Positions 1 to 13,009 are shown, counted from the first letter of the stretch. The stretch is DNA of 64,000 bases from Heloderma charlesbogerti (GCA_026122225.1 JANEZZ010000728.1:1612001-1676000); one strand, 5' to 3'. Numbers and translations are program-made. Notes: generated by a model not told the origin, from the letters alone.

Positions 1-699
1 CTGAGCAACATAACTGGGAAGAAGCCCTTGCTGCTACATGCTACCAATATTTTTTTAATGGAGCCTGGCCATTTATGAGGATGGTGGGAGGGAGGGGTGT
101 CAGTTTACATGCAAATTGGCCTCCAGGCTATTGCCTGGAAAATAGAATGGCCCCCAAGAAAAGATAAGTTGGCCATCCCTGGTAAAATGTAAAGCACAAA
201 ATATGTTTTAAGAATTTATACAGAGAATCTGCTAGTGAAACAGCACTTGGTCTAGTTCAGGAAACCATCTCTTCAGAAAAGAGAAGCAGATATTTATGAA
301 TGTACTTGGAGTAGAGTAGAAAATGCTTTTGTGAATTAGATGTACTACGTTTTATTGTACTTGGTTAAATTGACCCATTAAGTCCAGGTTTAGCTTTCTA
401 AGTAGAATAGGTGTGTTTGTTCCTATGTGAGAGAGTTTGTTCTAACACATCTAGTTTTCTTCTTTACAGTAACAGAAGTGATATTTGGAGACTTTTAAAA
501 TATAATGCATCAGAAGAGACAAACATTGTATAATATACATACACACCAATTTCTGTATCTGAAAAAAAATTGTTCAGTGTTAAAGAAATATTCACATTTG
601 TTTGAAGTAATGCTGCGGTTATATATTTCTGTAGCACAGTGTCTAGAATAATTGAATTGTCTGTGGGAGAGTCTAGTGTCCAGGTGAATGGTACAGTCA
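1..699 (-). other. AFF3: AFF3 3' UTR (probable, may extend off-window)
   Basis: Sequence downstream of the AFF3 stop on the minus strand. It is AT-rich, with no repeat that I recognise and no coding signal. A canonical AATAAA (plus-strand TTTATT at 351-356) lies about 345 bases after the stop, and an ATTAAA variant lies near 53-58. AFF3 in other vertebrates has a long 3' UTR, so the transcript may well run past base 1. Confidence 0.6.
351..356 (-). terminator. candidate polyadenylation signal AATAAA of AFF3
   Basis: A minus-strand AATAAA about 345 nt 3' of the stop codon. It is the first canonical hexamer after the stop. A cleavage site would be expected 10-30 bases further left, but no transcript evidence is available, and it may be only an alternative site. 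Confidence 0.4.
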
Positions 700-821
700 T
701 TATGACAACTGAGTACTACTTCTTATCCAGTGGAGTCCTTGTTGTGTGTATTGAACCAGGTGCTCCATACTGCTGTGCAAGGTGATAGGTCCCATCAGTG
801 CATCCAGATCATTAAAGAAAT
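700..821 (-). CDS. AFF3: AFF3 last coding exon with stop codon
   Basis: The terminal exon's coding part has 39 codons and a TAA at 700-702: [20 protein letters not shown], then [19 protein letters not shown]. It is the conserved C-terminus of AFF proteins (mammalian AFF3 ends HWLRNSAHLS, from memory). Acceptor ATTCCCTAG|ATTTC at 822. The exon continues leftward as 3' UTR. Confidence 0.96.
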
Positions 822-3709
822 CTAGGGAATAAAACATAAAAATCTACATTTCATATTCGTTGCATAACAGGCATTTTACTGATGTACTAATTAATGTACA
901 TAATACATTATGAAAGTAGGCAGAGTTCAAATTGATAATCAAAGTGTTTAATTAAGGCTTCTAATGCCTACACTGAACACTTTTATTTAAAAATAAAGGA
1001 GCTATTTCCTTAGCTTTTATTTTTATTTTACAGGTAATTGACTTGTGTGCAAAAAGAGGTTACTGGGTTCGTGATAAAAATAAAGACCCCGAGTCAGCTA
1101 AAATTAGTTGTATGAATGACTAAGCCCCATTTAAAGCAATGAGAATAGACTTAGTCATGACTAATTTGTTGCACTAGAGTCAGCAGGACGTGGACATTAT
1201 GAGTAACTTTATTTATTTAAAATATTTATATACAACCCAATGACCTTCCATCATATTGGATTTTAGGGTGGTGTACAAAGCATAAATCCAAATAATTCAA
1301 TAAAACAAAGGCCAAAGATAAACGTGAACTTTAGCTGAAGGCCAGATAGAACTCTTCCCATTTACATTCACATACATGTAAAGCAGAATATAGCTACTAG
1401 GAATTGATGGGTACTTCTGTATGGTCAGCATCAGATGAAGACTGGCATAGCAGGGTTGATATTAGTGCTGCGCCGAAACCCCACCTGCCCTTTCACAACC
1501 TCTTTGCTACCCTGAGAAAGAGGCAGCCATTCTTCTGCCTCTTTCATTGCGTCGCTGAGAATTTTGGAGAAATTTCTCAGGGGACAGGGCTTCAGTGCTT
1601 ATCTTACTGTAAGGAGGTGGCAGAGGGGTGTGTGCACCCCCTTCCTTTTACCATTTCCCCCCATTCTGTCCTTGCAGCTTCTCCGGCTGCTTCAGCTTCT
1701 TTGAAAGCCCCCTAGAGGACTTCAGCAGGACTTCCTCCCTTGGGGCTTTCCAGTGCAGCTGCCTGCTGAGTGCCTGAAAGCTGAGCAAGGCGTTATTGTT
1801 CTTTGTCTTATTATTTTTCTTCTTCTTGTTGTTAAAAGGACTTTTAAGTACAAACCAAAACCAAAAATGCCTCTCTCAGCATTCAGACACTCTGCAGAGA
1901 GGAGCACAGGGAAGCCCCAAGGAAGGAAGCCCTGGCTAAGACCTACAGGGGGCTTTCCAAGAAGCTGAAGCAGCTAGAGAGGCTGCAAAGACAGAATGGG
2001 GTGGTGGTGGTGGTGCTAAAAGAAAGGGCACCCCTACTCCCCTCGGCCACCTCTTTACAGTAAGGTAAGCACTCTGAGATATTTCTCCAAAATTCTCACC
2101 CCATCCCACAAATTTTTGGGTGCAATTTCTTTTCGTCCCTCCCCCCCAATTAATGGTTGGAAATAAACAGATAAAAAAATTGCACAGAGGCTCAAGCCTG
2201 GCTGAAAGTTACACATGAACCTGGTTCGCATAATTGTAGGGTGGTTAATAAACCACAGTGGCTTGTTAACCACTTTGTACATGCCAGCTGTGTGCTGCTC
2301 TTTCAAATAACACAAGCTGTCTAGGGCTTTAAAGGTGATCACTAACATTTTGAAAAAAAGCCAGAAAGTGCACTGGCAACCAGTGTAGCTGGTATAAAAT
2401 CAGTGTCATATACTCTGATCTCTTAGCCCCCTCAAGCAACTGGGCAGCTACATTCTGCACAAACTGAAGCAGCCCAATGTAGAGTGTGTTTCAGTACTCT
2501 AGTCTGGATGTAATCCAGGAATGGGAAATCTTTTTTCCACAGAGGGCTGCATTTCATTGGCGGTAATCTCTCGGAGGCTGCATTCCAGTGGTGGGCAGAG
2601 CAAGAGCTACCTCCCCATACCTCCCACTGTCCCTTTCCTTCTCAAGCATCTTGAGAAAGATGATGATCTAAAGTTAAGACCATAATCACTATATACACAC
2701 CCCTCCCACCCCCATCACTCACACACTTGCTTTTTCTCTCTTAACCTCTTTTCTTTTCTCTCTCTCCCCCACCCCTGTGCCACCCTACTTTTGCCTCTTC
2801 ACCCCTGCCAGTGACTGACCCATCAGCTGCCTCTGGCTTGCAGCAATCCAGCTGCTGACACTACTGCAAGGAGAACAAGTCAGAGACCAGGAGCTTTTCT
2901 ATACAGCGCTGTTAATCGGCTGTATCTGCTTTTGATTTCATCACGTAATTGAGATTTGGGCACTACAGGAGGAGTGCTCCCATTCCTGCTTTTTACAAAA
3001 CTTCTACATGGCACTGCGGTATAGCAGAAGAGCGCAAATACACAATGAAATTTGCACTTTGTTTCACTTTTACAATTAAATGCCACATTTTTCCTGGTTT
3101 AAAGAAACTCGCCGAAAGTGCTTATTAGACACAGAAGTGAAACTGGAAGGTCATGACATCATCTAAAGAATGGTGAGTGCACGATAAATGCTTCATGTAG
3201 AAAAGCCCCAAGAGGCAGACAGGTGCATGTGTAAGCTCAAAGGAGTTAGCTTGTCTTTCTGAAAGATGTTATACCACTCTGGCTGCTGTGCTCTGTAGTT
3301 GGGCCTCCGAGTTCACACATGTGCCTACCTGCCAGACTCTCATTCTTCATGAAGCAGTAGCAGCAGAGGCTGATATAGGAAGATATGGGAGATATCAGTA
3401 TGTGTATCCTGGGGACTGCATAAAATAAGGCCAAGAACCATGTGTACCCTGTGGCCCACCTCTGCTCTAATCCCAGATATGCTCGAGTCTGCATTGCTGA
3501 ATGAAAAATGTGCTGCACATGTGCTGCACGTGCTTTCTTCTTTTTTCTACATATCCAAGGGTTAGTTAGAAAGGTGCTGGAGGAGCATTAAGGGTAAGAA
3601 GCAGTAGGTGGTAGATCCAGGTGGTTCATGGATCTAGATTCAAGACCCCAAAGAGCTAGTCGTCGAAATGGCATATTACAGTTTTAGTGAACCATTTATC
3701 ATCACACAC
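822..3709. other. last AFF3 intron, repeat content
   Basis: Contains part of an L2-like LINE 3' region in antisense (about 1205-1330 and 2270-2525) interrupted by a long fold-back element (1557-2098). It also has a CT-rich decayed MITE with a GGAATG/GGGCTGCA-type end (about 2520-2880), and another AT-containing element between matching GCTTTTCTA / TAGAAAAGC ends (about 2890-3210). The rest looks unique. Confidence 0.6.
1557..2098. repeat. long fold-back (palindromic) element
   Basis: The left arm starting GAGAATTTTGGAGAAAT is the inverted complement of the right arm ending ATTTCTCCAAAATTCTC. Complementarity continues inward through CTTACTGTAA.GAGGTGGC, CCCCATTCTGTC, GCTGCTTCAGCTTCTT and GAAAGCCCCCT to an AT-rich centre near 1800-1860. 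It looks like a non-autonomous fold-back transposon inserted in an antisense L2-like LINE 3' region. I cannot define a clear target duplication. Confidence 0.75.
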
Positions 3710-3924
3710 CTTGGTTTTCCTTGGCAAGATTGTCAGCCATCTCCCAGTAGTCATAACTGTGTAAGATGCTGTTGGTGATACTAACGTGATTGGCTGCCAT
3801 CTGATGAATTCGCTGTGGAATGCTGATTATGGAGGTGGGAGAAGGGGCTCCGGTGCTTCCCTGGGACCCTACAGAACTCACAGGTGATGGGCTGGGGGAT
3901 ATGGGAGAGGGTGTTCCTGTATAC
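3710..3924 (-). CDS. AFF3: AFF3 exon: Ser/Pro linker and [10 protein letters not shown] helix
   Basis: A 215-nt exon: [20 protein letters not shown], then [20 protein letters not shown], then [20 protein letters not shown] and [11 protein letters not shown]. The Ser/Pro linker is a few residues shorter than the mammalian linker as I recall it, while the [13 protein letters not shown]...SYDYWEMAD part is almost unchanged. Acceptor TTTCCAG|G. The donor CAAG|GTGTGTGA is the weakest of the set, but it is required by the phase (G|AT gives Asp). Confidence 0.95.
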
Positions 3925-4989
3925 CTGGAAACCAGAGTTTATTAAAGAATATTAAAAACATCCCACCTGGGCACATGATACCAATAAACATAACTTGTTT
4001 TAAGGTTCATTCAGCTTAGCATTTGATACAGCTCCACCTTGTGTCCTGCTTTATAATAAATTTCATTGCTCTTCCCCTGTTCTTTTTAAGGGGTGCAACA
4101 CTTGTTATTTATATTTATGTTGTTTCTGAACACAGAGAACTCAGAGCAAGGCAGCCAAACAGTCCTTGCAGATTGTCCTCTACAATTCAGAAGGACCAGA
4201 AAGAGACCACTAATGATCTCTGGAGAATTCAGTGAAGTGATAGCAAATCAGGGTTTTGAACACAATCCTCTTTTAGGTGTACACCTAAAGTGTTTAAAGT
4301 TTACACATATAAAGTAGAAATGTGACACACAGGTGTTAAAAAATGCATGCATCATACAGCTGCTTTTCTTCTGAAAATCAGAATAGACTGGAGGCTCTCT
4401 TGAGGTCAGCCACTTATGCACCACCAAAATAGAGGAAATAACACCTCCAGAAAGGAGGACACAGATTTGCATAAAATATGCATGTGCTAATTTATAGGTG
4501 TTGATGTAGTTATTATTTCTAAGCTTGCATCACCATAATGGGAGAGATTGTGATCAGATGACCTATGTGCCTGCTTAGTCTGTTGTCCAGGTGGAAATGG
4601 TTGATGGATAGCTTCAACACTCATACTGTTCTATATAACCTGGTATTTTCAGACATTATTTAAATGTATTGTGGCTTCCGAGGGATGATGATTTAGATGT
4701 GCACTAATTGTGTGCCACCAACTTGTGCTGGTGGTAGAGTCTTTAAAGTTTTGCAGCCAGTTTTACAACATTTCCTGCCTACCTTCACCTTTGACCCTGG
4801 GCAAGGGGAAGGATTTGGATGCAAGAAATTCATGCTTTTCCTCCATATCCTCTCCTTTGACAACAGGGCTGGTTGGTCATCCATATTTTCTTTTTTTGCT
4901 GGGAGGAGGGCGGGGGGAATCTTCAGTGCACACCTACACAACCTTTTCATTTTAAAATGTGCATTCCTTCACAGCTGCATAGGTGCACA

Positions 4990-5232
4990 TGCATTTACAG
5001 CAGGGGTGGGCAACATGTGGCCCCTGCCAGCCTGGTGAAGTCAGGGTGACCCAAAAAATGAAAAAGAAAAAGAAAAATGGCAGCTCTAGCTGCGGCAAAG
5101 CCTCAAAAGTGCTCTGTAGCAGCTGTGGACGCTATTCCCCCCCCCCCCCCACATATAATTTTTAGTTGTCTTAGTTGCATCCAGGGGATGAAAATGCCCC
5201 CTGGACCTCCTGAAATTGCCCACTCCTGATTT
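4990..5232. repeat. decayed MITE with GGGGTGGGCAAC ends
   Basis: Starts GCAGGGGTGGGCAACATGTGG and ends AAATTGCCCACTCCTGA, an inverted pair of ends. The inside holds A-rich and C-rich simple runs. The same GTTGCCCACCCCTG end is seen near 56478-56491, so this is an interspersed family. Confidence 0.6.
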
Positions 5233-5734
5233 ACAGGACGTAAAAATAAAGGCACTGGAAATGGCCAGTGTGACCTCCCACTTACCCAGCAATTGCAGCA
5301 CTATACTGTGGCATGTGCTCACATTATAAACACAAACGATAAAACACACGTGGACTCTTACACTCCGTCTACTTGTCCCACAATTACAATGCTATGCATT
5401 GGTGTGTGACACTTGATTGTGTGATAAATGCACCAGATATGGCACCATATTCATTAAAGTGTGCCCACAGACCAGCAATCATGAAAAAAATACCAGCTCA
5501 GTAGTGCCTCAGAAACAAAAGGGGGCTCCAGTGTAAACTTTCATTGGAACTTTTTACAAAACCTGTTAATTTTAGTAAAGTCATCTGCAACTGTTGGTGT
5601 ACTTTTTGGGGACAGGATATAAAATTAAAAGTTTTTAAAAGTAAATAACAAAGAAGCAATTCTCCTAAGTGGCTGGGATTCAAACTTCAGCTGAGAGTGG
5701 ATTGCTGAATTAAATCTGAGCCCAGAAGAGCAGA

Positions 5735-6412
5735 ACCCTAGACCCAGGGGCCAAATCCAGCCCTCCTGGGTCCACCAGATGGGTCCACCCCTTCCCCTGG
5801 CCCCACCCCCTTTCCCCAGCCACCTACCATTTGGTGGTTTCCTGACTTTTGTACAGTTTTTTCCCCATTCTAAAAGGCTGAAATGCCCTTTTGAAGGGCA
5901 TAGTTACTGGCAGTAAGTGCTGGAGAGAGCAATCCTATGCCCCCTAGACAGTGTCAGAGCCACACTCCCCACCCCTCTGTTCTCTCTGCACCAGCTGTGT
6001 CTCCTCGCTTGGATATAGAGCACAGAGATGGGGAAAAGGGGGCAGTCCCCGGAGGTGGGGACAGGAGGAAACCAGGGAAAGCTGAGTTATGCAGCTTCCT
6101 AGGCTCACCCCAGCCTCCTTACCTCCCACTCAGAAGTGCTGTGGCTAGATGCGTGAAATCTCCCTCTAGTGAAAATGCAAGGTGACAAGGTGAGGATCCC
6201 CTCCATGCTCAGGCCGCCCTGCATTGGATACTTGGCAGCCTCTGACTTCGGAGGCTGAAGTCTATTTCCATAGGATTGTGCCCTTAAGCTAAAATATGCT
6301 GGTATTTTTTAGTCCCATCCCTTTTGCCCTGCCCCCTTTGCCTTCAGTTCCACCCACCACTGGAATGTGGCATCTGACAGCTTCTTCAAAATGGAATTTG
6401 GCCCTTGGGATG
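5735..6412. repeat. nested DNA-transposon derivatives
   Basis: The outer element has ends like CCAGGGGCCAAATCCAGCCC (5748) and GGAATTTGGCCCTTGGGA (about 6393-6410). Within it, from about 5930 to 6295, sits a member of the CAATCCTATG ... CATAGGATTGTGCCC family with GTGTCAGAG and TAGATG.GTGAA internal blocks. The nesting is inferred from matching ends on both sides. Confidence 0.55.
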
Positions 6413-6465
6413 AAAGAGGTTCTGCACCCTTGTCTTAGCCTATTATGATGGAGTACTGAACTTAC

Positions 6466-6515
6466 TTTCCACTAGCACCCCATGGAGATGGTGCCTGAGC
6501 AATTTTAGATGAATT
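6466..6515 (-). CDS. AFF3: AFF3 exon: 50-nt NSSKIAQAPSPWGASGK exon
   Basis: A 50-nt micro-exon: NSSKIAQAPSPWGASG plus two bases of Lys. It matches the short proline-containing linker of AFF3 between the helical parts of the C-terminal homology domain. Acceptor GTTCCAG|AATTC, donor GGAAA|GTAAGT. It is too short to be found by ORF length; the phase match on both sides supports it. Confidence 0.95.
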
Positions 6516-7317
6516 CTGGAACAAAGATAGAGAGAGAAATGTTACAAATTTTTGAAATAAGAGTCTGTAATGAGTACCAACAGAAAGGAACAATAAAGAT
6601 GTCTCAGGATATGAATCCTGGCCTTTGTTAGCAAGCACAGACACAGAGGAAGCACCCACTCTGCCTGTTTCAATAGGGTCAACCAGTTTAAGATGATGGC
6701 ACCCAAAACATACCACCTCCTGTATTATTAATCTCTGTCCTGTGGTTGTTCACACTCCACATTAAATTTAAGGTGAGCTCAGAAGGAATCTGCCACGTGT
6801 GTGGGAATGACGGGGTCCTTGGAACAAGTCATAGGACAGAAATAATGAGGCCCCATTTCCCATTCCAAACTTTCTGGGTTTTCATTTTTAAACTTGAAGA
6901 ACAAAGACAGCCTAAAAGAAGAGCCAGTGGGGGGTCCCCTAGGTGTAATAGTGAGCTTGGGTCAGGTTCTGTCCATAAGAGGGGATGTTTGTAGGGTTTC
7001 TATAGATCAATGACATAAGGATGTGAAGAACTACAATATATTAAGGATTATAGTAAAATACATATGAATTTGGGACACAGTCCATCACGGAGTTCCTCTG
7101 AGCCTGCTCCACCAAAATGAACGGCAGATGCAGAACAGATTGTGTGCAGCTCCTATTCATTTCAGCAGGGCTTTTTCAGGAGAACTTCCTGTTAGATTGT
7201 GCCCTTTGGTTCTCAGTCCATTTCTTCTGGTTTTCTGGTAGGTCTCCTACAGAAAATTTTAAAAAGGGATCAACTACCCCAGGTGCTAAAAAATAAAAAA
7301 TGAGAGCAAGCCACGGC

Positions 7318-7800
7318 TTATTTTTTATTTATATAGAAATTTACAACTTGCCCTTCTAGTGCTCAGGCCCAGCTCAGGGAGGTTCACAACAATATAAAGC
7401 ACAATACAATATAAAACCATATGTTAAACATTAAAAATACAAAGGCAATAAAATACAGAGGCAGAGACCACAGAAAAAATAACATTTAAACAAAACAGTC
7501 AGCAGGCAAGAGCCTGGTGGAACAGAAATGTCTTCATCCGGTGGAAAAAGACATCCAGAGAGGGGGGCACCAACACTTCATGGGGCAAGGTGTTCTATGA
7601 TATTGGTGCAGCTACTGTGAAGGCCCTGTCTCTCATCACCAGCAACTGTGCGTCCGCCCTAGGTGGGACTAGCAGAAGGGCATCTCCTGATCTTAGGAGT
7701 GAGCAAGTTGGTATGGGAGGAGGTGATCCCTCAGGTTTGTGATTCTGGGTTAAACCTTTTGACAGATACTTGTATGTAACTTCTACCACCATCAGTGAAT
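7318..7800 (-). mobile_element. L2-like LINE 3' fragment
   Basis: Antisense 3' end of an L2/CR1-group LINE: a TTTATTTATA..-type 3' tail on the left. On the minus strand it encodes the C-terminal remnant with RDRAFTVAAP, a version of the RAFSVAAPxxWN motif at the end of such reverse transcriptase proteins. Similar fragments occur near 33.1-33.7, 46.8-47.3 and 52.1-52.8 kb. Confidence 0.65.
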
Positions 7801-8689
7801 GTTTGTCAAAGGGGTACTAGGGAAAAGTTAGAGCTAATTCTTTCATATATACAGGTATCATTGAGTAGGAAGCCTGTGATTTAGCCTAGAGGCAAAGAAA
7901 GCTGCACTACTTCACAGTAAAATATCAATTTCCATTATATATAAGCTAGCAGAAACAAGTTGAAGTGGATTATACTGGTTTAGGAACAGTTTGAGTGTAT
8001 ACTAACATATGGTGAGCACGAACACAAAAGCATGTGCTAATTTTAGTTATGCTAGCTTTAATAAATACCTCAAAAAAGGCATATTTCTTCAAAAGTTAAC
8101 ATATTACAAAGCTCCCTAACTTATCTTGAATCTAAAATAGGTACAAAGCTGCTATGACTGAGAATTATTTTTCTTCCTTATTCATCCATCATCCTCTATT
8201 TGAATGACTTGTTCACCATTTATTTTCAAAACTAGGAATATGTACTGTTGCAAGAAGCCAACAACATATTGTTCATCAAAACCCTTCAAGGAAGCAGACA
8301 AGCTGATTTCAGTGGGAATAGGATTGGGACAGATACTGACTGCAGTTCTAAACACATTACAAGTTAAGCTCAAACAATACATTATGGGGAAATGTGTGGG
8401 TGTTTCCAAGGAACATATGCCTTGTAACATGAAATTGGGGGAAAAACACATCAGTTTGTTGCTTTAGCATTTCCTCATGCCCACTCGGTCTCATTGGCTG
8501 TCCCTTACTAAGGCAACATTGTCATGTTGCATCTTTCTTCCAGCTACACATTACCAGGAAGATGTACGCGGGTGAGTAGGAATTGCACATCTCCTTTTAA
8601 CATGTAGTTCAGACCCAATTCACAAGTCAATGTGTTCAGAAAATTGGCCAGTATATTTCCTGTAGTCAGAAGCAATAATGCCTTTCCTA

Positions 8690-8932
<243 letters not shown>

Positions 8933-9899
8933 TTAAGGCTGGAGATAGGCAGTCGTTTTGAAACAAGATGAAGGTAGTACAATAGAGTCATTATTGTTTG
9001 TGATATATGTGCTCATTTCTTCTGTCCTGCTATTGTCTGCGGATTATACTGTATAGCTGAGTGTTTTAGTTATAATAGATTATTTGTATTATTGTACACC
9101 ACCTGGATATGTTTATACATGACAGGCGGTATGGAAATATTTTTTAAAATAAATAAGATCTCTACGCAATCATATGTTGCAAGTTGTTGAAATACTAAAA
9201 AAATCTGCAAAACATGTTGGATGGAAAAATGAGCATGCAGCCTATAAACAGTGGTTGCTTCATCATACCATCTTCAGCTCTTTGAAAAACACACATACAA
9301 TCTGTTACGTTTCACATGTTCTACATCATCTCCCTCAGAGACTATGACCTGGATTATACAGAACTTTAACCCATGCCAATGGTTTATTTAACCTATTGTT
9401 AACCCATGGTTTGTTGCCCTAGCCAGGATTTGTCTGGCAGATGATCAAACTGTGATTTGTTTTCTTAATACCTGAGTTGTTCGTTTCCCTCCTCTTTTAC
9501 CCACTCTCTCCTTGTATCCCAAATGGCTTTGCGGCACTGTAGTACTGGCATGTACAGCAGCTGATTTTTTTTTAACCACTCTTGTCCGCTGCCTTTGTAG
9601 CCTGATGAAACAACCCATGGTTCTGCGTTTGGACATAATGACAACCCATAACTTAAACAATCCAGAGTTCACAACCCAGCAACAAATGGGTTCTCTTTCT
9701 AGGTTGTTCATAGTTAACAATCCCTGGTTTGTTCGTGTGGCTGGCTTTGCACAACACCACAGTCCAGAATTCAACAATCCATAGCATGGGTTAGCATTAT
9801 GTGAGAATCCAGCTACTCTAAAAACACTAAAGGACAGTGCTCAGCATAATTTTCTTGGGTCCAGTACAGACTTGTAATTTGCCCCACATGCACCATGAA

Positions 9900-10830
9900 A
9901 GGCCTTGTCTGCTCTGAAACACTGGAGGATCTGGATACTGGATAGGACACTTTCTTATAAAGAACACCTGATGAAGACTGCTGCCAAACTGAGAAGTAGA
10001 AATAACATTCTACACAAATTATGTGGCACTAGCTGGGGCTCAACAGCGGATACGCTGAGAATGACCGCACTCAGTCTGGTTTACTCAGGAGCAGAGTACT
10101 GTGCCCCAGTGTGGCTTACTAGTCTGTACACGAGAAAGATCGATATACAACTGCATGAGTCAATGTGCATTGTTAGTGGGATGATACGACCTACTCCCAC
10201 ATACTGGCTGCCTGTTTTGAGCCACATACCACCTCTGGATGCAAGACGAAAGAGTGCCCTTCTTCAAGAATATCGGAAGATTATTGACAATCTCCAGCTA
10301 CCAATATTAAATGATGTAACCTATTTGGAACGAAACAGACTAAGATCGAGACATCCAGCCATTTCTACCACTAAAGCCCTTCTAGAAGATGATTTCAATA
10401 TCTACAACACGTGGAAACAATATTGGCTAGGAAACTGTCCTCCACAATGCCGAAGCTTGCCCTACATCTTGAAAAAACCAACTGGATTTGACCAGCTCCG
10501 TGCGATATGGACAACCTTGAACCGAATTTGCACGGGTCATGGTAGATGTGCAGATGCCCTTTATAAATGGGGCAAAACAACATCATCAAATTGTGATTGT
10601 GGGCTGAAAATCAAACTATTCAACACATAGTGACAGAGTGTCAAAACCGAGCCTACAAAGGAGACTTTGCTGATTTCCTGGCTGTGACAACAGAAGCAAA
10701 AAACTTTATCTGTAACCTAGACATACGTTTGTGATCTTCCTGTCTATATTTGATATTTGATATTTATTATGCTCTTATGTTTTTATTGTAACACGATGTG
10801 AATGTGCCATACGATAAATAAATATTGGAG
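9900..10830 (+). mobile_element. jockey-like non-LTR retrotransposon, 3' end
   Basis: A 5'-truncated element with an open frame from about 9905 to 10606 coding for the region after the reverse transcriptase core: LDRTLSYKEHLMKTAAKLRS, YSGAEYCAPVWL, PTPTYWLPVLSHIPP. A Cys/His knuckle (CDCG...QTIQHIVTEC) follows, but it is reached only after a one-base shift at a GGG near 10601, so the frame is broken there. After the shift it runs ...FICNLDIRL and stops near 10733. A 3' UTR ends with a short AT-rich tail and AATAAATA near 10818. The family is of the jockey/I group type. The low number of lesions suggests a recent insertion. Confidence 0.75.
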
Positions 10831-10839
10831 GATCAACTG

Positions 10840-11200
10840 GTGTCTTTAAATGGAGAGCAATCTTATGGCTCCACAGATGGCATATGAGGAGCCATAGAAT
10901 ACGGTGGATCCCCCCCATCCCAGGTCATATCCAGAGCTATGACCTCAGGGGCAGGAGGGGGAAATCCAAGCAGGGATCTTCCCCCAGCTGCCGTGGAAAG
11001 CTCCTCTTCCAAGGTTGCCACAGTGGATCCACAAACCTTCTGGTCTTTGTCCCCACCCCTGGAAAGGTAAGCAAGCTAGACAGAGAGGCTCATCTAGCTA
11101 AAAACAGCCCACAAGAGGAATGGGAGTTGAAAATGCCTCCATTGTTCCTCCTGCCTTGCCTGGCAGGCCTTAGGATAGATGGAGGGCTCCGAGATTAGAA
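10840..11200. repeat. possible member of CAATCCTATG-type MITE family
   Basis: Begins GAGAGCAATCTTATGGCTCC, like other copies of this family (5930, 19697, 23130, 27460). The interior is GC-rich with a GAGATTAGAACC segment. The far end is unclear. Confidence 0.4.
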
Positions 11201-12494
11201 CCCTCTGTCTATAGACCATCAGTCCCACAGGACTGCACTCTCAGTTGCCTTATGTCTCTGGCTGCTCAGTGTGTATTATAGCCAGATATGGCAATATATT
11301 AATTATACACTTGACAAATGCCCTTGAGATACCATTCCTTGTCCTGAGCTCTAGTGTCATTATGCATCTGAAAACCAGAAGCCTTACTGATTTACCCACA
11401 AATGTTCTGGGATCTGTAAATCACACCAGCAGCACTGGCTCCCAGTGTCCCTGAGACCTTAATGTCCCAGATTATTACAGTGTTTCTATAGAGTATTCTG
11501 TATAATTACCGCACCCCCCCCCCGAGTGTGTCTACATGTTTTAGAGGGGGAGCAGGCCAGCAGCTCACAGTTCAGATTGGGTTCTGATTGGCTAAACCTT
11601 GAAACACCTGGACACATTGCTAAAAACATCCTCAAGCACAATCTATATTTGAGTCTCGAATTTCTTCTCATGGAATTAGGCTTAAAGCCCAGATAACTCC
11701 TCCCTGAACTTCTGGGTCAAGGTTGTGTTCCCTTTGTACACTCTGTGCCGGGGCTCAATTACTGGGTATTATTTATGGAAAAGTGGATAATTTGGAGCTG
11801 GTTCATATGCATGAGTTGGACACAAGGGCAATGGTCACCAACCCCAAGGGTGTAGGTTCAAACCTTGCAGAAGCAGTGGGGGAAAATAAGGCTTGTTCCA
11901 CACTAGAACTGTCATATTGGTGCTTTAGAAGAGGCTGCTTCTGACTGCATGTGTTTCAGACCTGTCTTAAGGAGATCTAACTAAATGGTACCATCCAAGA
12001 AAGGAAACAATATGCTTATTATCTGAGGTGGTTGCATTTCCTATTTTTTTTTTCTTGTTAAGAACTGCTATAGGTGACTTGAAATTCCTCTTATTCCACT
12101 AGAGGGCAGTCTCTACTTAGGGGATGAAAGAGATGTTCTGGTATGTGTACAACACTTCCAAGGCATGATGCCCAGTTTGCTCTGCATGGAGCCAGACAAC
12201 ACAATACAATTACAGTCCTCAAGTCATAACTCTCCCTCTGTAACCTTCCCAGGTACAGTGAATATGCAAATGAAAGCAACTCATCTGCTATGTGGCAAGC
12301 AGTGAGTTAGGGTTGCTATTCAATGCTGCTAACGGAGAGTCATTCTCCTGCTTTCCCTCTGTTTGACCTTTCTTTTAAAATAGATGCAATACCTTTTTTT
12401 TGCATTTGGATTACATTCCACAGACTGAAGATAGCTCTGTGGGACTGCTTACAATTCTCCAGTCTCCCCTGTCCTCAAAACAGACAAGGACTAC

Positions 12495-12580
12495 AATCCT
12501 GTACCCACTTACCTGAAAGTAATCCCCATTGAATTCAGTGGGGCTTATTTCAGAGTAACATGCATAGGATTGTGCTGGAA
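12495..12580. repeat. short AATCCTATGCA palindromic MITE (family copy)
   Basis: Shows the family core AGTAATCCCCATTGAATTC, CAGTGGGGCTTATTTCAGAG and TGCATAGGATTGTGC. Other copies or parts are near 16070-16135, 16998-17095, 18495-18570, 25885-25965, 25990-26090, 43695-43810 and 54735-54815. It is a very frequent squamate interspersed repeat in my experience. Confidence 0.7.
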
Positions 12581-12997
12581 GTCACTTAGAAAAACATTTT
12601 AGAACCATTTCCCAGTTCCAGTGTTGCAAGAAATTCTTGTTGAATAATTTCCTCTACCAAGGTAATAGCAAAGGAAAGTTATATTATTTTGAAAGTTGCA
12701 TTACTCAACGTGTTTTATCTGAAAGCTTACTTTTAAAATATAATTGTTAAATATCATTTATATTAACTATGAACACAATTGTGTTTAAATATATTCAAAT
12801 TTATATGAAAATCATAGGCCCAGAATCCATCAGAACTTTAAAGATGGTGGCCCCAATTCAGTTTTAGTTGAGAGTAATCAGTCATGTGCTACAACACTAG
12901 ATGGGCCATCTTCGTAAGCATCAAATATGAAGTCACATCCAGTTTAATAGGGCTTAGATAAGCATCACAGTCCAAATGCAGATACTGTTAGAAGATG

Positions 12998-13009
12998 ATT
13001 TATGAAGAT
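12998..13009. repeat. BovB target-site duplication, left copy
   Basis: ATTTATGAAGAT, repeated exactly at 14282-14293, on the other side of the BovB body. Confidence 0.85.
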
